Assembly (NCBI GenBank): GCA_963978895.1
Contig: OZ022247.1
Span: 8,988,947-9,052,946 of the forward strand
Origin: Erpobdella octoculata
Taxonomy: Eukaryota > Annelida > Clitellata > Hirudinida > Erpobdellidae
DNA length: 64,000 bases
Reading direction: 5' to 3'
Under the pieces are notes generated by a model that was not told where the DNA came from, searched no databases, and worked only from the letters and a program-made list of their open reading frames with translations. A program made the position numbers and the translations under genes. Below, piece by piece: positions 11,531-20,921 of the stretch (its first letter is position 1; every line of letters starts with the position of its first letter).

Positions 11531-11812
11531 AGCGACTGGAATCAGGAGAGCAAGCTTGTAAGGAAACGCGAGCAAGAGAGAAAATCGATAACAAAACTTC
11601 TGAGCGGGAAAGCGACCGGGAGCTGGAAAACGACCGAGAGCGGAAAAGCGACCGGGAACGCGACGAAAACGGGAAAGTGGAGAAGGAAACGGGAGCGAGA
11701 GGGACAAACATTTGAAAAACCTCTAAAAACCCCGGGCAACGCCGGGTAACCCCGCTAGTTGTATTATAATGTTGACAAGTTAAACGCTTGATTGTCCTAT
11801 TGCATTTAGGAT

Positions 11813-12574
11813 TTAGAGTTTTCTTCTTTTTATCTCGCTTACATGTGGTTCGAAAGTCGACGTCCGCTTTCTTTTTAACTGACCCGTGCACGGAACTAAG
11901 GGAACGTTGACAGGCTTGTTTTTTGTCCTGTTTTCGTGAGCGGCGTAGGCAGCTTTGGTTATTACTAGTCTTCCATCGTTGTCCTGCATTACGCCGGGAA
12001 TTGTAATGTCGCTCACTAGAACGAGTTCGGTCGCGGGAATGCCAATGCATTTCTTGATCATGGGTTGACCTGGCGACTTCTGAGGCTTAACTGACCTAGG
12101 ACAGTTTTGAACGTGATGACCAGGGAGTTGACAAATGTTGCAGACGTATTCTTTGCGTAAAATCTCTTTTTGGATTTTGACGAGTCTTTTGTAGTCGACT
12201 GGAGAAAAGTACTCGTCTAAGTCGTCCATCAATGTCTGTAGCCTGGCCTCGTCGCTAAGACATACTGCTGCGGCTGACTTTTTAGCGACATTACTGCTAG
12301 TATGCGTGGAAACGGAGTAACATTTGTTATTTCGCTTGAGCTGATCTACCATTTTTCTGAACACGACGACGGTATCACCGGCCAACAGTATGTCCCCGTC
12401 GCAATATTCCGCTTTACTGTTTGGATCGCGCACGCCTATTTCGAGGTGAGACTCGAAGCCTTTCATAGTGGCATATTTCTTTTTTAGGTCAATAACAAAT
12501 ATGTAAGATTCTCTGAAACTAATATCAACAGTTTCGTGCGAAATATCTCGCTTGCATATGATGATGGAAGGCAT
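11813..12574 (-). CDS. DWNN + CCHC zinc-knuckle protein, copy 5 (253 aa)
   Basis: Intact canonical-length frame starting MPSIIICKRD. It has private changes: Asp for Ala in the LLAG(A/D)TVVV strand, Asn for His in the loop before SKAEYCDG, and Tyr for Asn after NNKC, the last shared with copy 6. TATA lies at 12658-12666. Like copy 2, its 3' side abuts a Helitron (B), so the native AATAAA is displaced. Confidence 0.8.
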   Translation of the reverse strand: MPSIIICKRDISHETVDISFRESYIFVIDLKKKYATMKGFESHLEIGVRDPNSKAEYCDGDILLAGDTVVVFRKMVDQLKRNNKCYSVSTHTSSNVAKKSAAAVCLSDEARLQTLMDDLDEYFSPVDYKRLVKIQKEILRKEYVCNICQLPGHHVQNCPRSVKPQKSPGQPMIKKCIGIPATELVLVSDITIPGVMQDNDGRLVITKAAYAAHENRTKNKPVNVPLVPCTGQLKRKRTSTFEPHVSEIKRRKL

Positions 12575-12771
12575 ATTTCGCTAGTTGATTTAATTGAAGA
12601 GTAAGACCTTTCTGGACGAGAGCTCGAAGGATATGAACTGAAAATTTCGACCTTCGGCTTTTTATAGGTTTCGCCGGTCTTGTGACATTGCTATTGGTTC
12701 TGGACTGTCCAATCAGCATTCGTCATGCGGCCAATGAGTCGTTTCAAACGATGTTGCGCTTTATTGTTCTA

Positions 12772-14615
12772 CTAGCTGGTTACCCGGCGTTCCCCGGGGA
12801 TTTTAAAGGTTTTTTATTGTTTTTCTCTCTGGCTCCCGTATCCTTAACCGCTTGCTTTCCCGTTCCAGGTCGCATTTCTGCTCACGGTCGCTTTTCCGGC
12901 CCGGTCTCTTTTACTTTTCCCGATCTCGGTTGCTTTTACGCTTTACCGCCACAGCTTGCTCTTCTTTTCGCTCTTCCGTTCCTCCATTAAATTTTAGAGC
13001 CTTCCCAATGTGGCTTAGATGGGCTGTAGCGGAATGCTGTGCACAGTCATCAAAATTGATCTGTTCTCTCGTTAACACTTTGTTGTTTGGTTTGCTCGTT
13101 TAGTTACGTCTGAGCGTCCTCAATTTTAATTAGTGTTCTTTAATGTATTGGTTCCACTCTGCAAGTGTGATCTTCTGCTTATTACGATTGACTAAAGCTG
13201 AAAAAAAAATTTATTAGTTAACGCTGCAATAATGTTAAAATCCGCTCATATATCTCAACAAATTATAAATACTTGTTAGATTATAATTGCATACAATAGA
13301 TTTATCACACACTGTTCAACAGCTGCTTTTCGAAAAATCGCTAGTCTTAGTTTTTGAGTTGTTTATAGTTTTTAAGTGTCATGTCTACAGAAAGCATATA
13401 ACGCTACATGTGGCATGTTAATAAATGTTGGCCCGTGGCTTAGAAAAATGTGATATAAAACACAGATTGAAATAAAACATGAAGTAATAATAATATTAAA
13501 AACCTTCAAAGCATTAACTTAATGAATTTTCCGAGAGTTTTCTGAGATCATCAATTTGGAACAATCGAAGAGTACCACTTTTATTTAGCAAATGATGCAA
13601 TTATAAATTGAATGAAACAGCAGCAGATTGATAGGCTGGCTTGAGAACTTTGTTCATGATTTTGTTGAAACACTAAAATACTGCACTTGCTTTCATTTCT
13701 TTCAAATTTCATGCACCTCGTAGATCAGTGAAACTTTTACAATAAATTGGTGTTGCATGTAAGATTTTCTTCAAATGTAATTTTCTAATTTCCTCTGAAA
13801 AGTAAAAAATAAAAGAAGACCGTTAAATTAATTCATAATCTTATAGTCATAACTACTCGTCAATAATAAATTAATACCAAATCGGCTAATGCCATCACAT
13901 AAAAAAACACTTACCTGCCCAAAAAAATTTCTCATTTACTGATTTTGTTAAGTCTGGAACTCTTTTTGTGAAGCACAAAATATCTCTAAAATTTAGAGTC
14001 TAAATTTCTAAATAGAAGAAATTCCACCTGCAATTTATTGATTAGTCCTGAAAACCAAAGTTATCTGGATTTAAAAGATATACTCACTCACAATAATATA
14101 TACACAACAACAATAATTAGAAAATTAAATAATATAAGAATAGTAGCCTAAGTTTTTAAATTACTTTGATTTCGAGAAACCGAGACGATAAACATCGAAT
14201 GTAAACAAAACAAAGCTCTGATACAATAGCGAAAATATTAAAAAAAAATAATTTTCAAAAACATTCAAAAACATTTGAACGATATACAGTAATTAAAAAA
14301 ATTAAAGAAAATAATAGTACTTTAGTACTTTTGATATTAGTAAAATAATACTCACTTTTGATTTTGAGAAATCGCGACAACCAACAACGGCGGAACGGAA
14401 AGCGACGGAAACCCTCAGCTTGTTAAGCCGCGATATAATTGCATAGACGAAAATATTTCTAAAAATTAGTTTTCTAAAAACATTCAAAACAATTTTTTTA
14501 AATAAAAGAGATATTTGTTAGGTGGTAAATGTTTATTATGTAAAATTTCGTGCAAATCCCTTCATTGGTTTTGGCGTTATTAATGAACAGACGTTGCCTT
14601 TTATATATATATAGA
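12772..14615 (-). mobile_element. Non-autonomous Helitron C, 1.84 kb
   Basis: Minus orientation. Its 5' end TCTATATATATATAAAAGGC is at 14615 and its 3' end, with CCCGG-hairpin and CTAG, at 12772. It sits at the same A^T point of the unit as Helitrons A and B but in the opposite direction, and its interior is unrelated to theirs except for the last few hundred bases. The same family is present in plus orientation at 27222-29052. The AT-rich interior has no recognisable Rep/helicase frame. Confidence 0.85.
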
Positions 14616-14669
14616 TTGTATTATAATGTTGACAAGTTAAACGCTTGATTGTCCTATTGCATTTAAGCT

Positions 14670-15431
14670 TTAGAGTTTTCTTTTTTTTATCTCGCTTACA
14701 TGTGGTTCGAAAGTCGACGTCCGCTTTCTTTTTAACTGACCCGTGCACGGAACTAAGGGAACGTTGACAGGCTTGTTTTTTGTCCTGTTTTCGTGAGCGG
14801 CGTAGGCAGCTTTGGTTATTACTAGTCTTCCATCGTTGTCCTGCATTACGCCGGGAATTGTAATGTCGCTCACTAGAACGAGTTCGGTCGCGGGAATGCC
14901 AATGCATTTCTTGATCATGGGTTGACCTGGCGACTTCTGAGGCTTAACTGACCTAGGACAGTTTTGAACGTGATGACCAGGGAGTTGACAAATGTTGCAG
15001 ACGTATTCTTTGCGTGAAATCTCTTTTTGGATTTTGACGAGTCTTTTGTAGTCGACTGGAGAAAAGTACTCGTCTAAGTCGTCCATCAATGTCTGTAGCC
15101 TGGCCTCGTCGCTAAGACATACTGCTGCGGCTGACTTTTTAGCGACATTACTGCTAGTATGCGTGGAAACGGAGTAACATTTGTTATTTCGCTTGAGCTG
15201 ATCTACCATTTTTCTGAACACGACGACGGTAGCATCGGCCAACAGTATGTCCCCGTCGCAATATTCCGCTTTACTGTGTGGATCGCGCACGCCTATTTTG
15301 AGGAGAGACTCAAAGCCTTTCATAGTGGCATATTTCTTTTTCAGATCAATAAAAAATATGTACGATTCTCTGAAACTAATATCAACAGTTTCGTGCGAAA
15401 TATCTCGCTTGCATATGACGATGGAAGGCAT
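14670..15431 (-). CDS. DWNN + CCHC zinc-knuckle protein, copy 6 (253 aa)
   Basis: Intact frame with several private substitutions (FFIDL, ESLLKIG, ADATVVV, EISRKE, EIKKRKL). Promoter TATA is at 15515-15523. Its 3' side is interrupted by Helitron C at 14615, 55 bp beyond the stop. Confidence 0.8.
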   Translation of the reverse strand: MPSIVICKRDISHETVDISFRESYIFFIDLKKKYATMKGFESLLKIGVRDPHSKAEYCDGDILLADATVVVFRKMVDQLKRNNKCYSVSTHTSSNVAKKSAAAVCLSDEARLQTLMDDLDEYFSPVDYKRLVKIQKEISRKEYVCNICQLPGHHVQNCPRSVKPQKSPGQPMIKKCIGIPATELVLVSDITIPGVMQDNDGRLVITKAAYAAHENRTKNKPVNVPLVPCTGQLKRKRTSTFEPHVSEIKKRKL

Positions 15432-15682
15432 ATTTCGCTAGTTGATTTAATTGAAGAGTAAAACATTTCTGGACGAGAGCTCGAAGGATATGAACTGAAA
15501 ATGTAGACTTTCGGCTTTTTATAGGCTTCGCCGGTCTTGTGACATTGCTATTGGTTCTGGACTGTCCAATAAGCATTCGTCATGCGGCCAATGAGTCGTT
15601 TCAAACGATGTTGCGCTTTATTGTTCTATTGTATTATAATGTTGACAATTTAAACGCTTGATTGTCCTATTGCATTTAGGCT

Positions 15683-16444
15683 TTAGAGTTTTCTTCTTTT
15701 TATCTCGCTTACATGTGGTTCGAAAGTCGACGTCCGCTTTCTTTTTAACTGACCCGTGCACGGAACTAAGGGAACGTTGACAGGCTTGTTTTTTGTCCTG
15801 TTTTCGTAAGCGGCGTAGGCAGCTTTGGTTATTACTAGTCTTCCATCGCTGTCCTGCATTACGCCGGGAATTGTAATGTCGCTCACTAGAACGAGTTCGG
15901 TCGCGGGAATGCCAATGCATTTCTTGATCATGGGTTGACCTGGCGACTTCTGAGGCTTAACTGACCTAGGACAGTTTTGAACGTGATGACCAGGGAGTTG
16001 ACAAATGTTGCAGACGTATTCTTTGCGTAAAATCTCTTTTTGGATTTTGACGAGTCTTTTGTAGTCGACTGGAGAAAAGTACTCGTCTAAGTCGTCCATC
16101 AATGTCTGTAGCCTGGCCTCGTCGGTAAGACATACTGCTGCGGCTGACTTTTTAGCGACATTACTGCTAGTATGCGTGGAAACGGAGTTACATTTGTTAT
16201 TTCGCTTGAGCTGATCTACCATTTTTCTGAACACGACAACGGTAGCACCGGCCAACAGTATGTCCCCGTCGCAATATTCCGCTTTACTGTGTCGATCGCG
16301 CACGCCTATTTCGAGGTGAGACTCGAAGCTTTTCATAGTGGCATATTTCTTTTTCAGATCAATAACAAATATGTAAGATTCTCTGAAACTAATATCAACA
16401 GTTTCGTGCGAAATATCTCGCTTGCATATGACGATGGAAGGCAT
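15683..16444 (-). CDS. DWNN + CCHC zinc-knuckle protein, copy 7 (253 aa)
   Basis: Intact. Differences include KSFESH, VRDRHSK, CLTDEA, QDSDGR and AAYENR. TATA at 16528-16536 and AATAAA (TTTATT near 15617) are present. Its promoter variants (CGCCAGTC, GATATTG) are shared with copy 9, evidence of exchange between units. Confidence 0.85.
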   Translation of the reverse strand: MPSIVICKRDISHETVDISFRESYIFVIDLKKKYATMKSFESHLEIGVRDRHSKAEYCDGDILLAGATVVVFRKMVDQLKRNNKCNSVSTHTSSNVAKKSAAAVCLTDEARLQTLMDDLDEYFSPVDYKRLVKIQKEILRKEYVCNICQLPGHHVQNCPRSVKPQKSPGQPMIKKCIGIPATELVLVSDITIPGVMQDSDGRLVITKAAYAAYENRTKNKPVNVPLVPCTGQLKRKRTSTFEPHVSEIKRRKL

Positions 16445-16624
16445 ATTTCGCTAATTGATTTAATTGAAGAGTAAGACCTTTCTGGACGAGAGCTCGAAGG
16501 ATATGAACTGAAAATGTCGACTTTCGGCTTTTTATAGGCTTCGCCAGTCTTGTGATATTGCTATTGGTTCTGGACCGTCCAATCAGCATTCGTCATGCGG
16601 CCAATGAGTCGTTTCAAACGATGT

Positions 16625-16635
16625 TGCGCTTCATT
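16625..16635 (-). promoter_or_regulatory. Degenerate polyadenylation signal, copy 8
   Basis: Where other units have TTTATT (AATAAA on the gene strand), this one has TTCATT (AATGAA). The same change is in copy 10 near 18655. These two copies lack the canonical signal. Confidence 0.6.
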
Positions 16636-16695
16636 GTTATATTGTATTATAATGTTGACAAGTTAAACGCTTGGTTGTCCTATTGCATTTAGGCT

Positions 16696-17457
16696 TTAGA
16701 GTTTTCTTCTTTTTATCTCGCTTACATGTGGTTCGAAAGTCGACGTCCGCTTTCTTTTTAACTGACCCGTGCACGGAACTAAGGGAACGTTGACAGGCTT
16801 GTTTTTTGTCCTGTTTTCGTGAGCGGCGTAGGCAGCTTTGGTTATTACTAGTCTTCCATCGTTGTCCTGCATTACGCCGGGAATTGTAATGTCGCTCACT
16901 AGAACGAGTTCGGTCGCGGGAATGCCAATGCATTTCTTGATCATGGGTTGACCTGGCGACTTCTGAGGCTTAACTGACCTAGTACAGTTTTGAACGTGAT
17001 GACCAGGGAGTTGACAAATGTTGCAGACGTATTCTTTGCGTAAAATCTCTTTTTGGATTTTGACGAGTCTTTTGTAGTCGACTGGAGAAAAGTACTCGTC
17101 TAAGTCGTCCATCAATGTCTGTAGCCTGGCCTCGTCGCTAAGACATACTGCTGCGGCTGACTTTTTAGCGACATTACTGCTAGTATGCGTGGAAACGGAG
17201 TTACATGTGTTATTTCGCTTGAGCTGATCTACCATTTTTCTGAACACGACGACGGTTGCACCGGCCAACAGTATGTCCCCGTCGCAATATTCCGCTTTAC
17301 TGTGTGGATCGCGCACGCCTATTTCGAGGTGAGATTCGAAGCCTTTCATAGTGGCATATTTCTTTTTCCGATCAATTACAAATATGTAAGATTCTCTGAA
17401 ACTAATATCAACAGTTTCGTGCGAAATATCTCGCTTGCATATGACAATGGAAGGCAT
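16696..17457 (-). CDS. DWNN + CCHC zinc-knuckle protein, copy 8 (reference description)
   Basis: A 253-residue intronless frame. Residues 1-75 match the DWNN ubiquitin-like domain of RBBP6/Mpe1: a β-rich start, then DISFRESYIFVID(L/R)KKK, EIGVRDPHSKAEYCDGD and TVVVFRKM, which parallel human RBBP6 blocks such as DLKKQIM and KEEYTDDNAL. A variable acidic helix follows (about 105-140). A CCHC knuckle lies at Cys145, Cys148, His153, Cys158 (this copy has Thr after Cys158). Residues 168-205 (KKCIGIPATELVLV, TIPGVMQDNDGRLVI) match the segment after the knuckle in RBBP6. The tail (KRKR, KRRK) is a likely nuclear signal. The RING finger that follows in RBBP6 is absent. RBBP6/Mpe1 acts in pre-mRNA 3'-end cleavage and ubiquitin ligation; the role of this short form is unknown. 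Confidence 0.85.
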   Translation of the reverse strand: MPSIVICKRDISHETVDISFRESYIFVIDRKKKYATMKGFESHLEIGVRDPHSKAEYCDGDILLAGATVVVFRKMVDQLKRNNTCNSVSTHTSSNVAKKSAAAVCLSDEARLQTLMDDLDEYFSPVDYKRLVKIQKEILRKEYVCNICQLPGHHVQNCTRSVKPQKSPGQPMIKKCIGIPATELVLVSDITIPGVMQDNDGRLVITKAAYAAHENRTKNKPVNVPLVPCTGQLKRKRTSTFEPHVSEIKRRKL

Positions 17458-17517
17458 ATTTCGCTAGTTGATTTAATTGAAGAGTAAGACCTTTCTGGAC
17501 GAGAGCTCGAAGGATAT

Positions 17518-17600
17518 GAACTGAAAATGTCGACTTTCGGCTTTTTATAGGCTTCGCCGGTCTTGTGACATTGCTATTGGTTCTGGACTGACCAATCAGC
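17518..17600 (-). promoter_or_regulatory. Unit core promoter: CCAAT, TATA, initiator
   Basis: On the gene strand: two CCAAT boxes (one at 17576-17580, one inverted near 17591), TATAAAAAG at 17541-17549, and TCAGTT (initiator type) at 17519-17524, about 27 bp from the TATA box and about 62-67 bp upstream of the ATG. The spacing is that of a focused Pol II promoter. The same elements recur at the same offset (84-92 bp upstream of the ATG) in nearly every unit, so each gene appears to have its own promoter. Confidence 0.7.
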
Positions 17601-17642
17601 ATTCGTCATGCGGCCAAGGAGTCGTTTCAAACGATGTTGCGC

Positions 17643-17648
17643 TTTATT
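17643..17648 (-). terminator. AATAAA polyadenylation signal, copy 9
   Basis: TTTATT on the plus strand reads AATAAA on the gene strand, about 60 bp after the stop of copy 9. Equivalent signals lie near 8668, 9659, 15617, 19670, 20683 and 26030. Confidence 0.65.
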
Positions 17649-17708
17649 GTTCTATTGTATTATAATGTTGACAAGTTAAACGCTTGATTGTCCTATTGCA
17701 TTTAGGCT

Positions 17709-18470
17709 TTAGAGTTTTCTCCTTTTTATCTCGCTTACATGTGTTTCGAAAGTCGACGTCCGCTTTTTTTTCAACTGACCCGTGCACGGAACTAAGGGAA
17801 CGTTGACAGGCTTGTTTTTTGTCCTGTTTTCGTGAGCGGCGTAGGCAGCTTTGGTTATTACTAGTCTTCCATCGTTGTCCTGCATTACGCCGGGAATTGT
17901 AATGTCGCTCACTAGAACGAGTTCGGTCGCGGGAATGCCAATGCATTTCTTGATCATGGGTTGACCTGGCGACTTCTGAGGCTTAACTGACCTAGGACAG
18001 TTTTGAACGTGATGACCAGGGAGTTGACAAATGTTGCAGACGTATTCTTTGCGTAAAATCTCTTTTTGGATTTTGACGATTCTTTTGTAGTCGACTGGAG
18101 AAAAGTACTCGTCTAAGTCGTCCATCATTGTCTGTAGCCTGGATTCGTCGCTAAGACATACTGCTGCGGCTGATTTTTTAGCGACATTACTGCTAGTATG
18201 CGTGGAAACGGAGTTACATTTGTTATTTCGTTTTAGCTGATCTACCATTTTTCTGAACACGACAACGGTAGCACCGGCCAGCAGTATGTCCCCGTCGCAA
18301 TATTCCGCTTTACTGTGTGGATCGCGCACGCCTATTTCGAGGTGAGACTCGAAGCCTTTCATAGTGGCATATTTCTTTTTCAGATCAATAACAAATATGT
18401 AAGATTCTCTGAAACTAATATCAACAGTTTCGTGCGAAATATCTCGCTTGCATATGACGATGGAAGGCAT
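17709..18470 (-). CDS. DWNN + CCHC zinc-knuckle protein, copy 9 (253 aa)
   Basis: Intact. Shares with copy 11 a private set of changes (SDESRLQTMMDD, KRIVKIQ, LKKKRTSTFETH), showing that copies 8-9 and 10-11 arose as a two-gene block. TATA and AATAAA are canonical. Confidence 0.85.
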   Translation of the reverse strand: MPSIVICKRDISHETVDISFRESYIFVIDLKKKYATMKGFESHLEIGVRDPHSKAEYCDGDILLAGATVVVFRKMVDQLKRNNKCNSVSTHTSSNVAKKSAAAVCLSDESRLQTMMDDLDEYFSPVDYKRIVKIQKEILRKEYVCNICQLPGHHVQNCPRSVKPQKSPGQPMIKKCIGIPATELVLVSDITIPGVMQDNDGRLVITKAAYAAHENRTKNKPVNVPLVPCTGQLKKKRTSTFETHVSEIKRRKL

Positions 18471-18721
18471 ATTTCGCTAATTGATTTAATTGAAGAGTAA
18501 GACCTTTCTGGACGAGAGCTCGAAGGATATGAACTGAAAATGTCGACTTTCGGCTTTTTATAGGCTTCGCCAGTCTTGTGATATTGCTATTGGTTCTGGA
18601 CCGTCCAATCAGCATTCGTCATGCGGCCAATGAGTCGTTTCAAACGATGTTGCGCTTCATTGTTATATTGTATTATAATGTTGACAAGTTAAACGCTTGG
18701 TTGTCCTATTGCATTTAGGCT

Positions 18722-19483
18722 TTAGAGTTTTCTTCTTTTTATCTCGCTTACATGTGGTTCGAAAGTCGACGTCCGCTTTCTTTTTAACTGACCCGTGCAC
18801 GGAACTAAGGGAACGTTGACAGGCTTGTTTTTTGTCCTGTTTTCGTGAGCGGCGTAGGCAGCTTTGGTTATTACTAGTCTTCCATCGTTGTCCTGCATTA
18901 CGCCGGGAATTGTAATGTCGCTCACTAGAACGAGTTCGGTCGCGGGAATGCCAATGCATTTCTTGATCATGGGTTGACCTGGCGACTTCTGAGGCTTAAC
19001 TGACCTAGTACAGTTTTGAACGTGATGACCAGGGAGTTGACAAATGTTGCAGACGTATTCTTTGCGTAAAATCTTTTTTTGGATTTTGACGAGTCTTTTG
19101 TAGTCGACTGGAGAAAAGTACTCGTCTAAGTCGTCCATCAATGTCTGTAGCCTGGCCTCGTCGCTAAGATATACTGCTGCGGCTGACTTTTTAGCGACAT
19201 TACTGCTAGTATGCGTGGAAACGGAGTTACATGTGTTATTTCGCTTGAGCTGATCTACCATTTTTCTGAACACGACGACGGTAGCACCGGCCAACAGTAT
19301 GTCCCCGTCGCAATATTCCGCTTTACTGTGTGGATCGCGCACGCCTATTTCGAGGTGAGATTCGAAGCCTTTCATAGTGGCATATTTCTTTTTCCGATCA
19401 ATTACAAATATGTAAGATTCTCTGAAACTAATATCAACAGTTTCGTGCGAAATATCTCGCTTGCATATGACAATGGAAGGCAT
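18722..19483 (-). CDS. DWNN + CCHC zinc-knuckle protein, copy 10 (253 aa)
   Basis: Intact coding frame, nearly the same as copy 8 (DRKKK, NNTCNS, CTRSVK), with Tyr replacing Cys in AAVYLSDEA. Its control signals are weakened at both ends: the TATA box reads AATAAAAAG (plus strand CTTTTTATT at 19567-19575) and the polyadenylation signal is AATGAA. A silent copy with an intact frame would fit very recent duplication. Confidence 0.8.
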   Translation of the reverse strand: MPSIVICKRDISHETVDISFRESYIFVIDRKKKYATMKGFESHLEIGVRDPHSKAEYCDGDILLAGATVVVFRKMVDQLKRNNTCNSVSTHTSSNVAKKSAAAVYLSDEARLQTLMDDLDEYFSPVDYKRLVKIQKKILRKEYVCNICQLPGHHVQNCTRSVKPQKSPGQPMIKKCIGIPATELVLVSDITIPGVMQDNDGRLVITKAAYAAHENRTKNKPVNVPLVPCTGQLKRKRTSTFEPHVSEIKRRKL

Positions 19484-19734
19484 ATTTCGCTAGTTGATTT
19501 AATTGAAGAGTAAGACCTTTCTGGACGAGAGCTCGAAGGATATGAACTGAAAATGTCGATTTTCGGCTTTTTATTGGCTTCGCCGGTCTTGTGACATTGC
19601 TATTGGTTCTGGACTGACCAATCAGCATTCGTCATGCGGCCAAGGAGTCGTTTCAAACGATGTTGCGCTTTATTGTTCTATTGTATTATAATGTTGACAA
19701 GTTAAACGCTTGATTGTCCTATTGCATTTAGGCT

Positions 19735-20496
19735 TTAGAGTTTTCTCCTTTTTATCTCGCTTACATGTGTTTCGAAAGTCGACGTCCGCTTTTTTTTCAA
19801 CTGACCCGTGCACGGAACTAAGGGAACGTTGACAGGCTTGTTTTTTGTCCTGTTTTCGTGAGCGGCGTAGGCAGCTTTGGTTATTACTAGTCTTCCATCG
19901 TTGTCCTGCATTACGCCGGGAATTGTAATGTCGCTCACTAGAACGAGTTCGGTCGCGGGAATGCCAATGCATTTCTTGATCATGGGTTGACCTGGCGACT
20001 TCTGAGGCTTAACTGACCTAGGACAGTTTTGAACGTGATGACCAGGGAGTTGACAAATGTTGCAGACGTATTCTTTGCGTAAAATCTCTTTTTGGATTTT
20101 GACGATTCTTTTGTAGTCGACTGGAGAAAAGTACTCGTCTAAGTCGTCCATCATTGTCTGTAGCCTGGATTCGTCGCTAAGACATACTGCTGCGGCTGAT
20201 TTTTTAGCGACATTACTGCTAGTATGCGTGGAAACGGAGTTACATTTGTTATTTCGCTTGAGCTGATCTACCATTTTTCTGAACACGACGACGGTAGCAC
20301 CGGCCAACAGTATGTCCCCGTCGCAATATTCCGCTTTACTGTGTGGATCGCGCACGCCTATTTCGAGGTGAGACTCGAAGCCTTTCATAGTGGCATATTT
20401 CTTTTTCAGATCAATAACAAATATGTAAGATTCTCTGAAACTAATATCAACAGTTTCGTGCGAAATATCTCGCTTGCATATGACGATGGAAGGCAT
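19735..20496 (-). CDS. DWNN + CCHC zinc-knuckle protein, copy 11 (253 aa)
   Basis: Intact. Coding sequence is near-identical to copy 9, while its upstream part returns to the common type (for example GCTTGAGCTGATC in place of the copy 9 variant), a mosaic suggesting gene conversion or unequal exchange. Confidence 0.85.
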   Translation of the reverse strand: MPSIVICKRDISHETVDISFRESYIFVIDLKKKYATMKGFESHLEIGVRDPHSKAEYCDGDILLAGATVVVFRKMVDQLKRNNKCNSVSTHTSSNVAKKSAAAVCLSDESRLQTMMDDLDEYFSPVDYKRIVKIQKEILRKEYVCNICQLPGHHVQNCPRSVKPQKSPGQPMIKKCIGIPATELVLVSDITIPGVMQDNDGRLVITKAAYAAHENRTKNKPVNVPLVPCTGQLKKKRTSTFETHVSEIKRRKL

Positions 20497-20837
20497 ATTT
20501 CGCTAGTTGATTTATTTGAAGAGTAAGACCTTTCTGGACGAGAGCTCGAAGGATATGAACTGAAAATGTCGACTTTCGGCTTTTTATAGGCTTCGCCGGT
20601 CTTGTGACATTGCTGTTGGTTCTGGACTCTCCAATCAGCATTCGTCATGCGGCCAATGAGTCGTTTCAAACGATGTTGCGCTTTATTGTTCTATTGTATT
20701 ATAATGTTGACAAATTAAACGCTTGATTGTCCTATTGCATTTATGCCTTAGAGTTTTCTTCTTTTTATCTCGCTTACATGTGGTTCGAAAGTCGACGTCC
20801 GCTTTCTTTTTAACTGACCCGTGCACGGAACTAAGGG

Positions 20838-20844
20838 AACATTG
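20838..20844. repeat. LINE target-site duplication, left
   Basis: AACATTG here and again at 25162-25168, after the poly(A) run. Other units read AACGTTG, so the G to A change was already present in copy 12 when the LINE inserted. Confidence 0.85.
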
Positions 20845-20921
20845 CTTGGTTTATTGTTCACTTTTGGGTTTTAATTTGTGTATTTCAACGGTTTTCTAAA
20901 AATTTCGGAGAGATATTTCAA

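Larger units (their letters stand above)
10682..11758 (+). mobile_element. Non-autonomous Helitron B
   Basis: Same family, same orientation, same insertion point and same nested element as Helitron A. It is therefore most likely a copy of A made when the array unit duplicated rather than an independent insertion. It differs in the length of its internal GGGAACGGGAAAGC-type tract. Confidence 0.85.
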
